In this document: piece by piece, positions 19,370 to 28,385 of the stretch | How positions within the stretch are numbered: position 1 is the first letter of the stretch | How the letters are laid out: every line of letters starts with the position of its first letter | Source: Lactobacillus isalae | GTDB lineage: Bacteria > Bacillota > Bacilli > Lactobacillales > Lactobacillaceae | Direction of reading: 5' to 3' | Assembly: GCF_947539375.1 (NCBI RefSeq) | Contig: NZ_OX443569.1 | Span: 1,736,001-1,800,000 of the forward strand | Length of the DNA: 64,000 bases | The notes under the pieces: generated by a model | Database searches by the model: none | Told to the model about the DNA's origin: nothing | Seen by the model: the letters and a program-made list of their open reading frames with translations, nothing else | Program-made: the position numbers and the translations under genes

Positions 19370-19439
19370 GTTTGCTCTTTTATCTTAGTATAATAAGATA
19401 TAGAAATATATTGCGAAGTGTTAGAAAAGGTAAAAGCAG

Positions 19440-20591
19440 ATGAAATTAAATAAAGATAAAGAAACCTTAGATCAAATAGTGCCATTAGTTGAATATGCTT
19501 TTTTAAAAAATAATGATATACGGGAAGATGTTAATTTTTTAAGTCGTTATAACCACAGTATGGGATTTGGTGAATATAAAGATGATCATCTTGCTAGCTA
19601 TATTATGGTAAATGAATTTAAGAGTAGAATTTTTGCTAAAAAAGTTAAAATGGGAGGCGTCGGCTATGTTGCTTCCTATCCCGAAAACCGTGGTCAAGGC
19701 GATATTAACCGCCTGATGAAGGAGATTATTTTAGAATTACATGGTCAAAATTATGCAATTTCGAACCTAGCACCATTTTCAGAAATTTTTTATCGTCGTT
19801 ATGGCTATGAAAATGCTATTTATGAAAAAATGTATCAAATTGATCCTGCCTACTTACGCTTCTTTAAGCCTGTCAAAGAAGGAAAAGTGATGCGTGGAAA
19901 GTGGAGCGACTCAAACTTAAAAGATGCGGTAATTAAGCTTTATCAGGCTAAACTCAATCAAGATGATCAAAGAAATACAGTTGATCGTGCAGATTGGTGG
20001 TGGGATAGGTTAGATACTTATTATCCTGGTAGATCGATTTGCGTTTATTTTGATCAAAATAAACAAGCACAAGGGTATATGTTTTATCGGATTGTTGAGC
20101 GTAACTTTCAAGTAGAAGAAATGTATTATCAAACTCCGCAAGCAGCTCAAGCTCTATTAAGTATTATTGCAAGCCACAGTTCAAGCGACTTGAAATATTA
20201 TGTGAAAATGCCTGAAGAAAGCCTATTAGGAGAATTTTTCCCAGAGCAAGAAGGACTTACGATAAATACGCTGCCTTATATGATGACTAGAATAATCAAT
20301 GTGAAGCAGGTCTTAGAGGCTGTACCTGTAGTAAATAAAAACCAATTAGCTATTGAAATCACTGACGATGATATTATTGATGAAAATAACGGTGTCTGGA
20401 TGATTGACCAAAATAAGGTAAAAAAAGTAAAAACATCGCCAGACTATACCGCTTCTCTAACTAACTGGACCAAGGTACTTTTAGGCCATTTGACTTTGAA
20501 ACAGGCAGTTCAATTAGGTTTTATTAAAGAAAATCGTCGAGTTGACAATGATTTTGTTAAGGGCGAAGTTTCATTCTATGATTACTTTTAA
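19440..20591 (+). CDS. GNAT acetyltransferase, Eis-like
   Basis: A 383-residue protein with the three-part Eis-like layout: an N-terminal GNAT domain (VKMGGVGYVASYPENRGQGDINRLMKE, where the acetyl-CoA loop is ENRGQGD), a middle GNAT-like domain, and a C-terminal sterol-carrier-like domain. The segment LAPFSEIFYRRYGYENA is typical of the family. Such enzymes transfer acetyl groups to amines of varied substrates; the substrate here is unknown. It stands alone downstream of the tRNA. Confidence 0.8.
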   Translation: MKLNKDKETLDQIVPLVEYAFLKNNDIREDVNFLSRYNHSMGFGEYKDDHLASYIMVNEFKSRIFAKKVKMGGVGYVASYPENRGQGDINRLMKEIILELHGQNYAISNLAPFSEIFYRRYGYENAIYEKMYQIDPAYLRFFKPVKEGKVMRGKWSDSNLKDAVIKLYQAKLNQDDQRNTVDRADWWWDRLDTYYPGRSICVYFDQNKQAQGYMFYRIVERNFQVEEMYYQTPQAAQALLSIIASHSSSDLKYYVKMPEESLLGEFFPEQEGLTINTLPYMMTRIINVKQVLEAVPVVNKNQLAIEITDDDIIDENNGVWMIDQNKVKKVKTSPDYTASLTNWTKVLLGHLTLKQAVQLGFIKENRRVDNDFVKGEVSFYDYF

Positions 20592-20593
20592 TT

Positions 20594-20637
20594 AAAAATA
20601 GTTTTTCTGTTGTTCTAGGGCGGAAAAACTATTTTTT
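20594..20637. terminator. Bidirectional terminator
   Basis: Arms AAAAATAGTTTTTC and GAAAAACTATTTTTT pair across a 15-nt loop. The minus-strand acyltransferase stop codon (20629-20631) lies inside the right arm, so the hairpin serves both convergent genes. Confidence 0.85.
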
Positions 20638-21486
20638 GTTATAGCCAGCAATATCCCAGTCTGTAAATTTGTAGTCCAATTTTTTATGATAGGCTTTTTC
20701 GTAAGCTTGTACTTTTTGGCGATAGTCAATTTTTCGCATTTTTTGTGCATTTTCGCTAGCTGAGAGTTGGGGATTAGGATAAATAGTTGGCAAAACATGA
20801 AGAATCCAGCGTGTTTTATTGAATTCAGGATGCAATTTTTCTCGCTTCTTTGTGTCTCTAATTTCGACAAAGCAAGAAATAATAGGTACGTTCATTTTTG
20901 CCGCATAGTAATAGGCGCCTTTTTGTAAGGGACGAGGCTTGCGATAATTCTGCCATAACTCTTGCTCTGGATAAATGACAATCCAGTTATTTTGAGTCAA
21001 AATTTGTTTTAGGTGCCTTGGTAGGTCTCGACCTAAATACTCTATGCTAGGAGTAACAGGAATGCTGTCGATATTTCTCATTAGGAAACCAAGCCAGTTA
21101 GGAAGTTTGAGGTTAGTATCCTCAATAACAAAGTACAATCTCTTATGGTATTTCATTGCTAGACGTTTGAGCGGTAAACAATCGAACTGATTGTAGTGGT
21201 TACAAGTAATAATAGCTGAAGAAAGATTATTAAGCGAAGTAGGAATATTAATTTGGGTGTTGAAAGTTAAGCAGGGAGTTCCAATGTTGAGGATTCCCCG
21301 GGCAATTAAATTAATTATTCTAGAAAATAATTTATCGTGCTTAGTCCAAAAGTTGTTAACTAAGTTCAAGCGATCTTTTTTACTTAAAATTGGATCATTT
21401 GGCTCAACCTTTGCATTAAAATTTTTCTCTTTGACGCTTTTTTTGATATTTAAAATAACTTGTCGCCGATTTTTTCCAATAATCAT
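20629..21486 (-). CDS. PlsC-like lysophospholipid acyltransferase
   Basis: A 285-residue protein of the 1-acyl-glycerol-3-phosphate acyltransferase fold. The catalytic block is NHYNQFDCLPL (H-X4-D type, near residue 98), followed by the substrate motif VIYPEQELWQNYRKPRPLQKG near 175 and NVPIISCFVEI. It probably acylates a lysophospholipid at the membrane face. Lactobacilli have another standard plsC, so this may be a paralogue with another acceptor. It is convergent with the GNAT gene. Confidence 0.82.
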   Translation of the reverse strand: MIIGKNRRQVILNIKKSVKEKNFNAKVEPNDPILSKKDRLNLVNNFWTKHDKLFSRIINLIARGILNIGTPCLTFNTQINIPTSLNNLSSAIITCNHYNQFDCLPLKRLAMKYHKRLYFVIEDTNLKLPNWLGFLMRNIDSIPVTPSIEYLGRDLPRHLKQILTQNNWIVIYPEQELWQNYRKPRPLQKGAYYYAAKMNVPIISCFVEIRDTKKREKLHPEFNKTRWILHVLPTIYPNPQLSASENAQKMRKIDYRQKVQAYEKAYHKKLDYKFTDWDIAGYNKK

Positions 21487-21624
21487 CTGTACTCTCCAAG
21501 ATTTTATATGGTAATTATAAGTTCTATTTTATTTATTTTGCTTTTTAAAACCAAATATTATCCTACTTATCTTTTTTCATGCTAAGCTAAGGTAACAGAT
21601 AAAACACAGAGAGGAGAAATTATA

Positions 21625-22272
21625 ATGAAAGTAGGTATTATTGGAGCTTCTGGCATGGCAGGAAGTGCAATTTATAAGTTAGCTAGTCAAAATAAGGACT
21701 TAGAAGTAACTGGTATTGTTAGAGATGAAGATAAGGCTAAAAGAGTCTTAGGCAAGGATGCTAAGCTTTTAATTGGCGATGTCCTAACAATGGATGACAG
21801 CTTACTTCAAAACTTTAATGTGATTGTTGACGCTTTTGGAACTATTCCAGAAAAGGCAAGAGACCAGGTAAAACTTGCTACTAAGTTATGCGGTCTAGCT
21901 AAGAATAAAGATATTAGAGTAATATTCATTCTAGGTGCTGGCAGTCTTAGAACTGGTATTGACAACCATTTAGTAGTTGAAGATATTAAGAAATTAACTG
22001 GCTCTGAAAACTGGATTAATACGCCAAAAGAGCAATTGAATGAGTTGAACTACTTAAAGCAAGTTGAAGATGTAGATTGGCTCGGAATTTCACCAGCCTT
22101 AACATTTGAAGCAGGTCCAGAAGCAGCTGGTTACATGCTAGGAAACGATACATTGCTATATAACAATAACAATGAATCTAAAGTAACTTCTGGTACGATG
22201 GCACGCTTAGTTGTAAATGAGATTGTTCACCCAGAACACCACAAAGAAAGAATTACTTTAGTTGATGAATAA
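21625..22272 (+). CDS. NAD(P)-binding SDR-like protein
   Basis: A 215-residue Rossmann protein. The dinucleotide loop GIIGASGMAGSAIYKLA is at the N-terminus, followed by GDVLTMDDSLLQNFNVIVDAFGT and ILGAGSLR. It belongs with the atypical SDR/NmrA-like group (YwnB type), usually putative reductases or redox sensors. The substrate is unknown. AGAGGAG precedes the ATG. Its terminator has been split by an IS element. Confidence 0.8.
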   Translation: MKVGIIGASGMAGSAIYKLASQNKDLEVTGIVRDEDKAKRVLGKDAKLLIGDVLTMDDSLLQNFNVIVDAFGTIPEKARDQVKLATKLCGLAKNKDIRVIFILGAGSLRTGIDNHLVVEDIKKLTGSENWINTPKEQLNELNYLKQVEDVDWLGISPALTFEAGPEAAGYMLGNDTLLYNNNNESKVTSGTMARLVVNEIVHPEHHKERITLVDE

Positions 22273-22288
22273 AAAATAACCGCTACAA

Positions 22289-23761
22289 TGTAGTGACCCA
22301 CAAAAATTGGACACTTTATTAATATTATGCAACTAAGGATTGATTTCGATATTGAATCGGAGTCAGTCCTTTTAGTTTACTCTTTGTCCTTTCGTAATTA
22401 TAGAAATGAATATAATCTTTAATCGATTGTTCCAATTCATTCAGATTGGCATAGTTTGATTCTTTGCCATAAAACATCTCTCTTTTAAGTATGCCAAAGA
22501 AGCCTTCCATAAGCCCATCGTCTGGAGAACAGCCTTTCCTAGACATGCTTTGTTCAATGCCACGTCTTGCAAGTTCATATTGATAAGTCTTATGTTGATA
22601 TTGCCAGCCACGATCTGAATGAAATACTAATCCATTCAATGAACCATTAGCTTTAAATGCATCATCAAGCATAGTCATTACCTGCTGTAAGTTGGGACTA
22701 CGAGAGATATTATAAGCGACAATATCTCTCCCACAGCCATCGATAATAGGCGATAGATAAAGCTTTTGTCCTCTTAAGTTGAATTCAGTAATATCTGTGT
22801 ACCATTTCATATTTGGCCTAACGGCAAAGAAGTTGCGTTTAATTAAGTTAGGTTTAATTCTTCCTTCAATTTCACCCTCAAAGCTGTTGTAGCGTCTTCT
22901 ACGTTTCATACGATATCCAATCAAATTAAGTTTACGCATTAAACGATAGACTGTTTTTCGATTGATTATAAAGCCTTCACTATGTAAGTGATCAGTTATT
23001 GTTCGATAACCTGGAGCAGTGTATCTAGCTTTAAGTTCAAAGAATATTTCTTTAATTCGTTTAATTAGACCGTGGTGCTTTATCTCATCTTGATCTTCGC
23101 GCTTTAAAATATCGTAATAATTGCTTCTGGATAAGCTAGGTAAAGCATTATTCGGATCATTTAAAATCGACAAGATAGTTTTAACACCCAACCCAAGTTC
23201 TAGCCTTAATTCTCTAACAGCTTGTGCTATTTCTGTTTTGGTTGGTTTTTTCTCTTTTGAACCAAGGCATCCAATTTTTTTATAAATGCGTTCTCGACAG
23301 TAAGCTTTAAATTCTGGCGACGCAATTCTTCGTTTTCTTTCTTCAATTTCTCTAGTTCTTTGTTCACAGGTTCGTCGTCCCTTCCTCTTAATAACGACAT
23401 TATACCCGTTTTCTTTATAAGAGCGAATCCAATTAATAAGCATGCCTTGACTTTTCAAGCCCAATTCTAAAGATACAGAGTAAGCAGTCTCATGATTGAC
23501 TAAAACCCGATTGATAGCTTCTAGCTTAAATTGGGCTGAATAATAAGTATAGGGCTTATCTAATATATCTATTCCATGCCTATGAATGAGTGAAACTAAG
23601 TACTTAATACTAACTGATCCTATTCCATACTTTTTACTTAAATATGTCGATCTTTTATTTTCAATCGTCCATTCTTTATAAATATTCAATTTATCTTTTT
23701 TAGTTAATTTAGACATAGTAAAACCCCCGAAATCCGTGTCCGAATTTCGGGGGTCACTACA
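22289..23761 (-). mobile_element. IS3-family (IS150-like) insertion sequence, 1473 bp
   Basis: The ends are imperfect terminal inverted repeats of 26 bp, identical at 22 positions, beginning TGTAGTGACCC on both outer edges. A 3-bp target duplication CAA lies on each side (22286-22288 and 23762-23764), normal for IS3. One transposase frame fills the interior. Intact ends and target duplication suggest a recent insertion. Confidence 0.93.
22325..23716 (-). CDS. IS3-family transposase with an internal frame change
   Basis: A 463-codon frame from ATG 23716 (MSKLTKKDKLNIYKEW). The N-terminal part has two helix-turn-helix units. The C-terminal part is the DDE integrase core: WYTDITEF (first Asp), VFHSDRGWQYQ (second Asp) and the DGLMEGFFGILKREMFYG Glu region. 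The stretch between, about residues 90-133, is odd (Cys- and Arg-rich). In the +1 frame the same DNA encodes a proper OrfA leucine zipper, ELEKLKKENEELRRQN, and ends just past an A-AAA-AAC slippery heptamer (23245-23251 on this strand). An extra G, probably in the GGG at 23379-23381, seems to have fused OrfA to OrfB without frameshifting. Activity is doubtful. Confidence 0.85.
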   Translation of the reverse strand: MSKLTKKDKLNIYKEWTIENKRSTYLSKKYGIGSVSIKYLVSLIHRHGIDILDKPYTYYSAQFKLEAINRVLVNHETAYSVSLELGLKSQGMLINWIRSYKENGYNVVIKRKGRRTCEQRTREIEERKRRIASPEFKAYCRERIYKKIGCLGSKEKKPTKTEIAQAVRELRLELGLGVKTILSILNDPNNALPSLSRSNYYDILKREDQDEIKHHGLIKRIKEIFFELKARYTAPGYRTITDHLHSEGFIINRKTVYRLMRKLNLIGYRMKRRRRYNSFEGEIEGRIKPNLIKRNFFAVRPNMKWYTDITEFNLRGQKLYLSPIIDGCGRDIVAYNISRSPNLQQVMTMLDDAFKANGSLNGLVFHSDRGWQYQHKTYQYELARRGIEQSMSRKGCSPDDGLMEGFFGILKREMFYGKESNYANLNELEQSIKDYIHFYNYERTKSKLKGLTPIQYRNQSLVA

Positions 23762-23800
23762 CAACGCTCAGGCGCTATAGCGGTTATTTTTATGTGATAT

Positions 23801-24490
23801 TTAATTATTAGCAACTAATGAACGATAAAAGTTAGCTTTAGTTTGACGGTAGTAAGGAGTAATCCAAATAAATCCAATTCCCAAAGTAATTAAGCCAAGT
23901 AAGCCCCAACCGATGAAACTTAAGTCTAGAACAAACAAGTCCATCTTGTGACCATTCATTAACTGACGACTTTCGGTAATAGCTTCAGTTGCTCCAATAT
24001 CAGTTTGGCCAGCTGAAAACTTGTCTTTCAAAATATATGGTGTCATTGCATAGGAGTAGCCCTTAATGAAACCAGGAATAATGAATAAAATGGTCCATAA
24101 ACTAACAAATAAGTTAGTCATAAACAGAGTAAACAAACTGTTTTTAAAACGGCCATTGCTATAAGCGCTAAAAATACCAGAGTACCAAGTCTCCATCTTG
24201 CCTGTTTCAACGAAATCTAAGATTGTGTAGGCAACTCCCCATAAAATCAATCCTGTAATTAAGCTAACAATAAATTCTGAAAGATTATATCCGGGTTTAT
24301 ATCCTTGAATTAAATTTTCTTTGTTAAAACGCAGAATCGTGTAAGTAAAATCTTTTCCAGTCCAGATCCAGCGATTGAGGTCCATAATAACTGCGTTGAC
24401 TAGCCAAGCAAAGATAGTTAGGCAAATAGCCCAACCCCAATTGCCACGTAGCTGGTCTTTAGCAGCTTGTTTCATTTGTGCACGTGTCAT
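23801..24490 (-). CDS. DUF975 family membrane protein
   Basis: A 229-residue integral membrane protein starting TRAQMKQAAKDQLRGNWGWA, the usual DUF975 opening. It has about five hydrophobic helices (around 20-40, 75-95, 117-150, 185-215) and the conserved block MTPYILKDKF...GATEAITESRQLMNGHKMDLFVLDLSFIGW. Function is unknown. It lies just beyond the IS element, which interrupts its former terminator. Confidence 0.82.
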   Translation of the reverse strand: MTRAQMKQAAKDQLRGNWGWAICLTIFAWLVNAVIMDLNRWIWTGKDFTYTILRFNKENLIQGYKPGYNLSEFIVSLITGLILWGVAYTILDFVETGKMETWYSGIFSAYSNGRFKNSLFTLFMTNLFVSLWTILFIIPGFIKGYSYAMTPYILKDKFSAGQTDIGATEAITESRQLMNGHKMDLFVLDLSFIGWGLLGLITLGIGFIWITPYYRQTKANFYRSLVANN

Positions 24491-24632
24491 AGTATTACTC
24501 TTCCTCTAACAATATATTAACTTTTATTCAATTATAATTTTACCACTAATCTTTAAGTAATTTGAAAAACTAAATTCTACTATCTTCTGCTATAATCAAA
24601 ATTACCAATTTAAATAGAAGAAGGGTTGCTAC

Positions 24633-25340
24633 TTGAAATATAAACAATTAATTTTTGATGTTGACGATACTTTGATTGACTTTGCTGCTACGGAAGACTC
24701 ATCCTTGCATGCATTATTTAAATCGCACAAGTTGCCTATTTCTTCTGATTTACAGAAACAATATCATACTTATAATCAAGGGCTTTGGCGCAGGCTTGAA
24801 CTAGGTGAGATTACGTATGATGAGTTAAGTGAGATGACGTTTCATGATTTCATTAAAGAGCATTTTAATTTAGATGTAGATGGAAATGAATGGATGAATG
24901 AATACCGCTCTTACTTTGGCGAAGCACATCAGTTATTACCTGGTGTGGAAGATACGCTTAAGTTTGCTAAGAAACAAGGATATAAGTTAACGGTATTAAG
25001 TAACGGTGAAAAGTTTATGCAGCGTCATCGACTAGAGTTAGCAGGAATTAAGGACTATTTTGATCTGATTGTAACGTCTGAGGAAGCGCATTATTCTAAA
25101 CCAAATCCACATGCTTTTGATTATTTCTTTAGTAGAACCGAAATTGGTCCGAATGAAACCCTATTCTTTGGGGATGGATTGCAGTCAGATATTCTGGGTG
25201 CTGAAAAATATGGATTTGATAGTATCTGGTATAATCACAGGCATCGAAAGGATACTATTGGCCTTCATCCCTTGTTTGAGGTGGAAACATATCCTGAATT
25301 TATAAAAATAATGCAGAATGATTTTCAAAAAGTATATTAA
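24633..25340 (+). CDS. HAD phosphatase, YjjG/YfnB type nucleotidase
   Basis: A 235-residue HAD hydrolase. The nucleophile motif is IFDVDDTLIDF; motif II is LTVLSNGE near 130, Lys lies in HYSKPNPHAFDYFF near 160, and motif IV is FFGDGLQSDILGAEKYGFDSIWYNH near 182. The cap and sequence fit YjjG-type pyrimidine 5'-nucleotidases, which remove non-canonical nucleotides. The start is TTG at 24633 with GAAGAAGGG upstream. A terminator overlaps the stop codon. Confidence 0.82.
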   Translation: MKYKQLIFDVDDTLIDFAATEDSSLHALFKSHKLPISSDLQKQYHTYNQGLWRRLELGEITYDELSEMTFHDFIKEHFNLDVDGNEWMNEYRSYFGEAHQLLPGVEDTLKFAKKQGYKLTVLSNGEKFMQRHRLELAGIKDYFDLIVTSEEAHYSKPNPHAFDYFFSRTEIGPNETLFFGDGLQSDILGAEKYGFDSIWYNHRHRKDTIGLHPLFEVETYPEFIKIMQNDFQKVY

Positions 25341-25365
25341 AAGGAGCGCTTCATGCGCTCCTTTT
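25339..25365. terminator. Bidirectional terminator after the HAD gene
   Basis: Perfect 11-bp stem AAAAGGAGCGC / GCGCTCCTTTT starting inside the HAD stop codon. It also ends the convergent DegV gene. Confidence 0.92.
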
Positions 25366-25375
25366 GTGTTACATA

Positions 25376-26215
25376 CTATTCTTTTTCAAAACCAATCATT
25401 AATCCGCCCTCTTCAGCATAAAAGCTGCAGAGAGCAGCACATTCACCGATAGTTACTTTAGCATCTGGGAAGTTATCTAAGATGATTTCTTTCATGCTTA
25501 GGGCAGACCCTTCATTTTGAACGTGATCAATTTGAACACGGCCACCACGGTAGCCGGCTTCAACCATATCCTCTAATAACTTTCTTCTAGCTTTCTTAGC
25601 TCCTCGTGCCTTACCCAAAAGTTCAAATTCGCCTTTATTGTTGGCAGTTCCGATAACGAAAAGCTTTAACAAACCAGCAATTTTAGCGACAGCTGGAGTA
25701 ATCCGTCCATTGTTACCTAGATTAGTTAAATCTTGTAAAGCAAACATTAAGTCAATATGGTGTTGATATTCTTCTGTTGCCTTAACAATTTCTTCAAAAG
25801 AATTACCTGCGTTTGTTAGACTTGCAATCTTTTCAGCTAGTAATCTTAATTGGGGGCCAGCTGAGCGAGAATCAAAGACTAGGATCTTAGCTTTTGGATT
25901 CTTTTCATGATATATCTTTGCGGCTTGTGTAGCTGAATTGTAGCTACCAGAAAGTGCACTAGTTAAAGTGATTACGAAGATTTCATCACTACCTTCAAAG
26001 GCCTTAAGCCAGTCATTTACGTTTGGACAGGCAGAAGTTGATTTATTTTTAGTATGCTTTAGAGTATAAAGAAACTTATCTAAATCAATATCAGGCGTAT
26101 CCATCCAAAGCTTGCCATCAACGTGAAGCGATAAAGGAACTGTAACGTGATCAATTCCATTAATTTGGTCAGCTGTTATATTAGCAGTTGAATCTGTGAT
26201 AATTTTTATTGGCAT
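25376..26215 (-). CDS. DegV family fatty-acid-binding protein
   Basis: A 279-residue DegV protein: IKIITDSTANIT at the N-terminus, ACPNVNDWLKAFEG and VITLTSALSGSYNSATQAA in the conserved lipid-head-group region, and VFDSRSAGPQLRLLAEKIA. DegV proteins (FakB type) present fatty acids to the kinase FakA for phospholipid synthesis. No fakA homologue is in the window, and this paralogue's fatty-acid preference is unknown. Confidence 0.88.
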   Translation of the reverse strand: MPIKIITDSTANITADQINGIDHVTVPLSLHVDGKLWMDTPDIDLDKFLYTLKHTKNKSTSACPNVNDWLKAFEGSDEIFVITLTSALSGSYNSATQAAKIYHEKNPKAKILVFDSRSAGPQLRLLAEKIASLTNAGNSFEEIVKATEEYQHHIDLMFALQDLTNLGNNGRITPAVAKIAGLLKLFVIGTANNKGEFELLGKARGAKKARRKLLEDMVEAGYRGGRVQIDHVQNEGSALSMKEIILDNFPDAKVTIGECAALCSFYAEEGGLMIGFEKE

Positions 26216-26308
26216 ATAGATTACCTCGAATTAAATATATTAAGCTATTTTCTTTCAGTCTAAAATACTATAGATAGTAAAGTCAAAGAAAATGCTATAG
26301 GTACAAAA

Positions 26309-26332
26309 AAGAGCAGCCATAAGGCCGCTCTT
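26309..26332 (-). terminator. Terminator after the small membrane gene
   Basis: Stem AAGAGCAGCC / GGCCGCTCTT with one mismatch; the T-tract on the minus strand is the A run at 26305-26310. Confidence 0.85.
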
Positions 26333-26334
26333 GG

Positions 26335-26520
26335 TTAATGTGAAAATACTAGTCCTAATAAGCCGCCTAAGGCAACTAAAGCCAGAAGGGGCAATACTAG
26401 ATAAGAAACGAAGGCAAATAGCAGTCCGATCACGATTAAGAAACCGACGATCTTCAAAATGCCAATTCCTAGTTTCCAGAACAGCCAAATAATTAATAAG
26501 GCTAATAAAAGTGAAAACAT
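26335..26520 (-). CDS. Small hydrophobic membrane protein
   Basis: A 61-residue, almost wholly hydrophobic protein (LLLALLIIWLFWKLGIGI, then IVIGLLFAFVSYLVLPLLAL), giving two predicted transmembrane helices. AGAAGG lies before the ATG and a terminator follows, which supports a real gene. No function recognised. Confidence 0.6.
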   Translation of the reverse strand: MFSLLLALLIIWLFWKLGIGILKIVGFLIVIGLLFAFVSYLVLPLLALVALGGLLGLVFSH

Positions 26521-26623
26521 ATTTCGAACCTTCTTATAAAAATCAATTATATTTTGATATTAATCATATTACGAATTAAGGAGAAAGGATAGATAAGTTT
26601 TTATTAAGAATGTTTAGAGTGAT

Positions 26624-26637
26624 TTTCGTTAACGAAA
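26624..26637. promoter_or_regulatory. Perfect palindrome upstream of the ABC exporter
   Basis: TTTCGTTAACGAAA is a 14-bp perfect palindrome about 75 bp before the exporter start. It could be an operator; no factor is assigned. Confidence 0.35.
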
Positions 26638-26709
26638 GTTGTGTTCAAATACGATAAACCAAGAACATTTCAGCCTCTTTATCTAAAAATGATGATAGAG
26701 GTGAAGAAA

Positions 26710-28317
26710 ATGAAATACTTATTGAGATATTTAAAAAAAGAACCATTAAAGGTTGGGATTGTAATTATCCTAACAATTATTACTTCTGCTTTGCGTGTTA
26801 CTCATGCACTAATCAATGTAAATATTCTAAATTCTTTAATCAAATTACAGATGCATAACTTTTTTAATTGGGTAATGATTGATATTGGAGTGTTTGCAAT
26901 CCTATCTATTTTTCTAATTTTGCTTCAAATTCAAACAGCTAAAACAATTGAATTTTTATGCTTGAATTTAAGAAGGGATATTGTTCATCAAATTGCTAAT
27001 AAGCCAATTATGAAATACCAGGAAAAAGATACAGGAGTATATGCTTCCTGGTTAACTAATGATATGAATACAATCGAAAATAATGGCTTTTATAATATTT
27101 TACAATCCATTCAAATTATTACCGACCCATTATTTTCAATTATTGCCTTACTACAATTTTCTTGGACATTTATACCTTTAATTTTACTAGTCTCATTTTT
27201 AACAGTTTTTTTACCACAAATTGTTCATGATAGATTAGCTAGTGCGAGTTTATCAACTACTCAAGCTAATGAAAATTTACTTAGTACTATTAATGATGGC
27301 TTGAGGGGTTTTGCAACATATTCTATTTTTGGCGTTGAGAGACAACTTGAAAATAGAATTACTGGTGCCACGATGACCTTAATTGGTAAGAAAGTACGAC
27401 AAGCGAAATATCAAGCAGTAGCTAATAATATTGCTGGTTTTTCAAATATTTTAGGACAAACTGGTATTGAAGCTTGGACTGGTTTTCTAGCTCTCCAAAA
27501 AAGTATCTCAATTGGTGTAATCGGATCTTCGGGAAATTTGTCCTACAATGTTTTTAATTCGTTAGCTGCGATTGCACCAATGTGGGCAGAAATGACTGCA
27601 TTGACACCAATTTTTGAAAAATATCATCTTGATGATAAAAGTAAGCCTAAACAAATTGGTAGAACACTTGAAAATAATGATTTTCAATGTTTAGATGTTG
27701 AGAATCTACAAATTTCTTTTGGAGATAAACCAGTTTTTAAGCAATCATTAAATTTACATATAAGTAAAAATCAAAAGATTGCTCTTGATGGCGATTCTGG
27801 TAGTGGTAAAAGTACACTTTTAAAAATAATTTCAGGTCAAATAAAAAATTATCAGGGGTCAGTTAAAATTAATAATCAAGATGAAAAAACTCTCAGTTAT
27901 GATGCCATTAGAGAAACCTTGATTTATGTGGATCAGATTCCATATTTATTTAACGGGACAATTCGTTATAACTTAGAGTTAGGGGAGCACTTTAGCGATC
28001 AAGAAATATTCGATGCCTTAAGAAAAGCTGATTTGCTTGATTATGTTAAAGAGTTACCAGCAGGATTAAATACAAAAGTTGGCGAAGATGGTACAAAAAT
28101 GTCTGGAGGACAGAAGCAGAGATTAGCTTTAGCTCGTGGTCTACTACGAAATAGAAAACTATTTTTATTAGATGAAAGTACAAGCAATTTAGATAAGAAA
28201 AGTGCTCTGAATGTTGAAAATATCTTTTTGAGTCAGCCAGATATTACAGTTATTTTTGTTAGCCATCAGCTACATGATGAAAACGAACAGAAATTTGATA
28301 GGATCATTAAGATATAA
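26710..28317 (+). CDS. ABC exporter (permease-ATPase fusion), locus A
   Basis: A protein of 535 residues from ATG 26710 (MKYLLRYLKKEPLKV), which has GAGGTG 8 nt upstream; the longer GTG-initiated form from 26641 lacks this. Six transmembrane helices occupy the first 300 residues. The ATPase has Walker A LDGDSGSGKST near 382, Q-loop YVDQIPYLFNGTIRYN, signature MSGGQKQRLALARG, Walker B LFLLDESTSNLD and the H-loop VSHQ. There is no C39 peptidase domain, so it would not cut leader peptides. It converges on the lanthionine synthetase and is the likely exporter of the modified peptide. The exporter at 38449 has the same architecture. Confidence 0.85.
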   Translation: MKYLLRYLKKEPLKVGIVIILTIITSALRVTHALINVNILNSLIKLQMHNFFNWVMIDIGVFAILSIFLILLQIQTAKTIEFLCLNLRRDIVHQIANKPIMKYQEKDTGVYASWLTNDMNTIENNGFYNILQSIQIITDPLFSIIALLQFSWTFIPLILLVSFLTVFLPQIVHDRLASASLSTTQANENLLSTINDGLRGFATYSIFGVERQLENRITGATMTLIGKKVRQAKYQAVANNIAGFSNILGQTGIEAWTGFLALQKSISIGVIGSSGNLSYNVFNSLAAIAPMWAEMTALTPIFEKYHLDDKSKPKQIGRTLENNDFQCLDVENLQISFGDKPVFKQSLNLHISKNQKIALDGDSGSGKSTLLKIISGQIKNYQGSVKINNQDEKTLSYDAIRETLIYVDQIPYLFNGTIRYNLELGEHFSDQEIFDALRKADLLDYVKELPAGLNTKVGEDGTKMSGGQKQRLALARGLLRNRKLFLLDESTSNLDKKSALNVENIFLSQPDITVIFVSHQLHDENEQKFDRIIKI

Positions 28318-28335
28318 AAGAGATGAATAAGATAA

Positions 28336-28373
28336 AAAGGCCTAACTATGATGTGTCATAATTAGGCCTTTAA
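28336..28373. terminator. Bidirectional terminator between exporter and synthetase
   Basis: A 16-position stem with one mismatch, AAAGGCCTAACTATGA (28336-28351) with TCATAATTAGGCCTTT (28356-28371), flanked by A and T. Confidence 0.9.
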
Positions 28374-28385
28374 TGCTTTAAGAAA

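Larger units (their letters stand above)
22271..23791. terminator. Terminator split by the IS3 insertion
   Basis: AAATAACCGCTA (about 22274-22285) and its complement TAGCGGTTATTT (about 23778-23789) now lie on opposite sides of the IS. Joined, they would form a 12-bp hairpin with flanking A and T tracts, shared by the 21625 (+) and 23801 (-) genes. Confidence 0.75.

Noticed and set aside
23714-23764. Transposase start at 23764
   Set aside because: That TTG lies in the target duplication outside the element; the internal ATG at 23716 is the natural start.
26641-26709. GTG-initiated N-terminal extension of the locus A exporter
   Set aside because: No ribosome-binding site, and the extension would break the match with the start of the 532-residue exporter at 38449.
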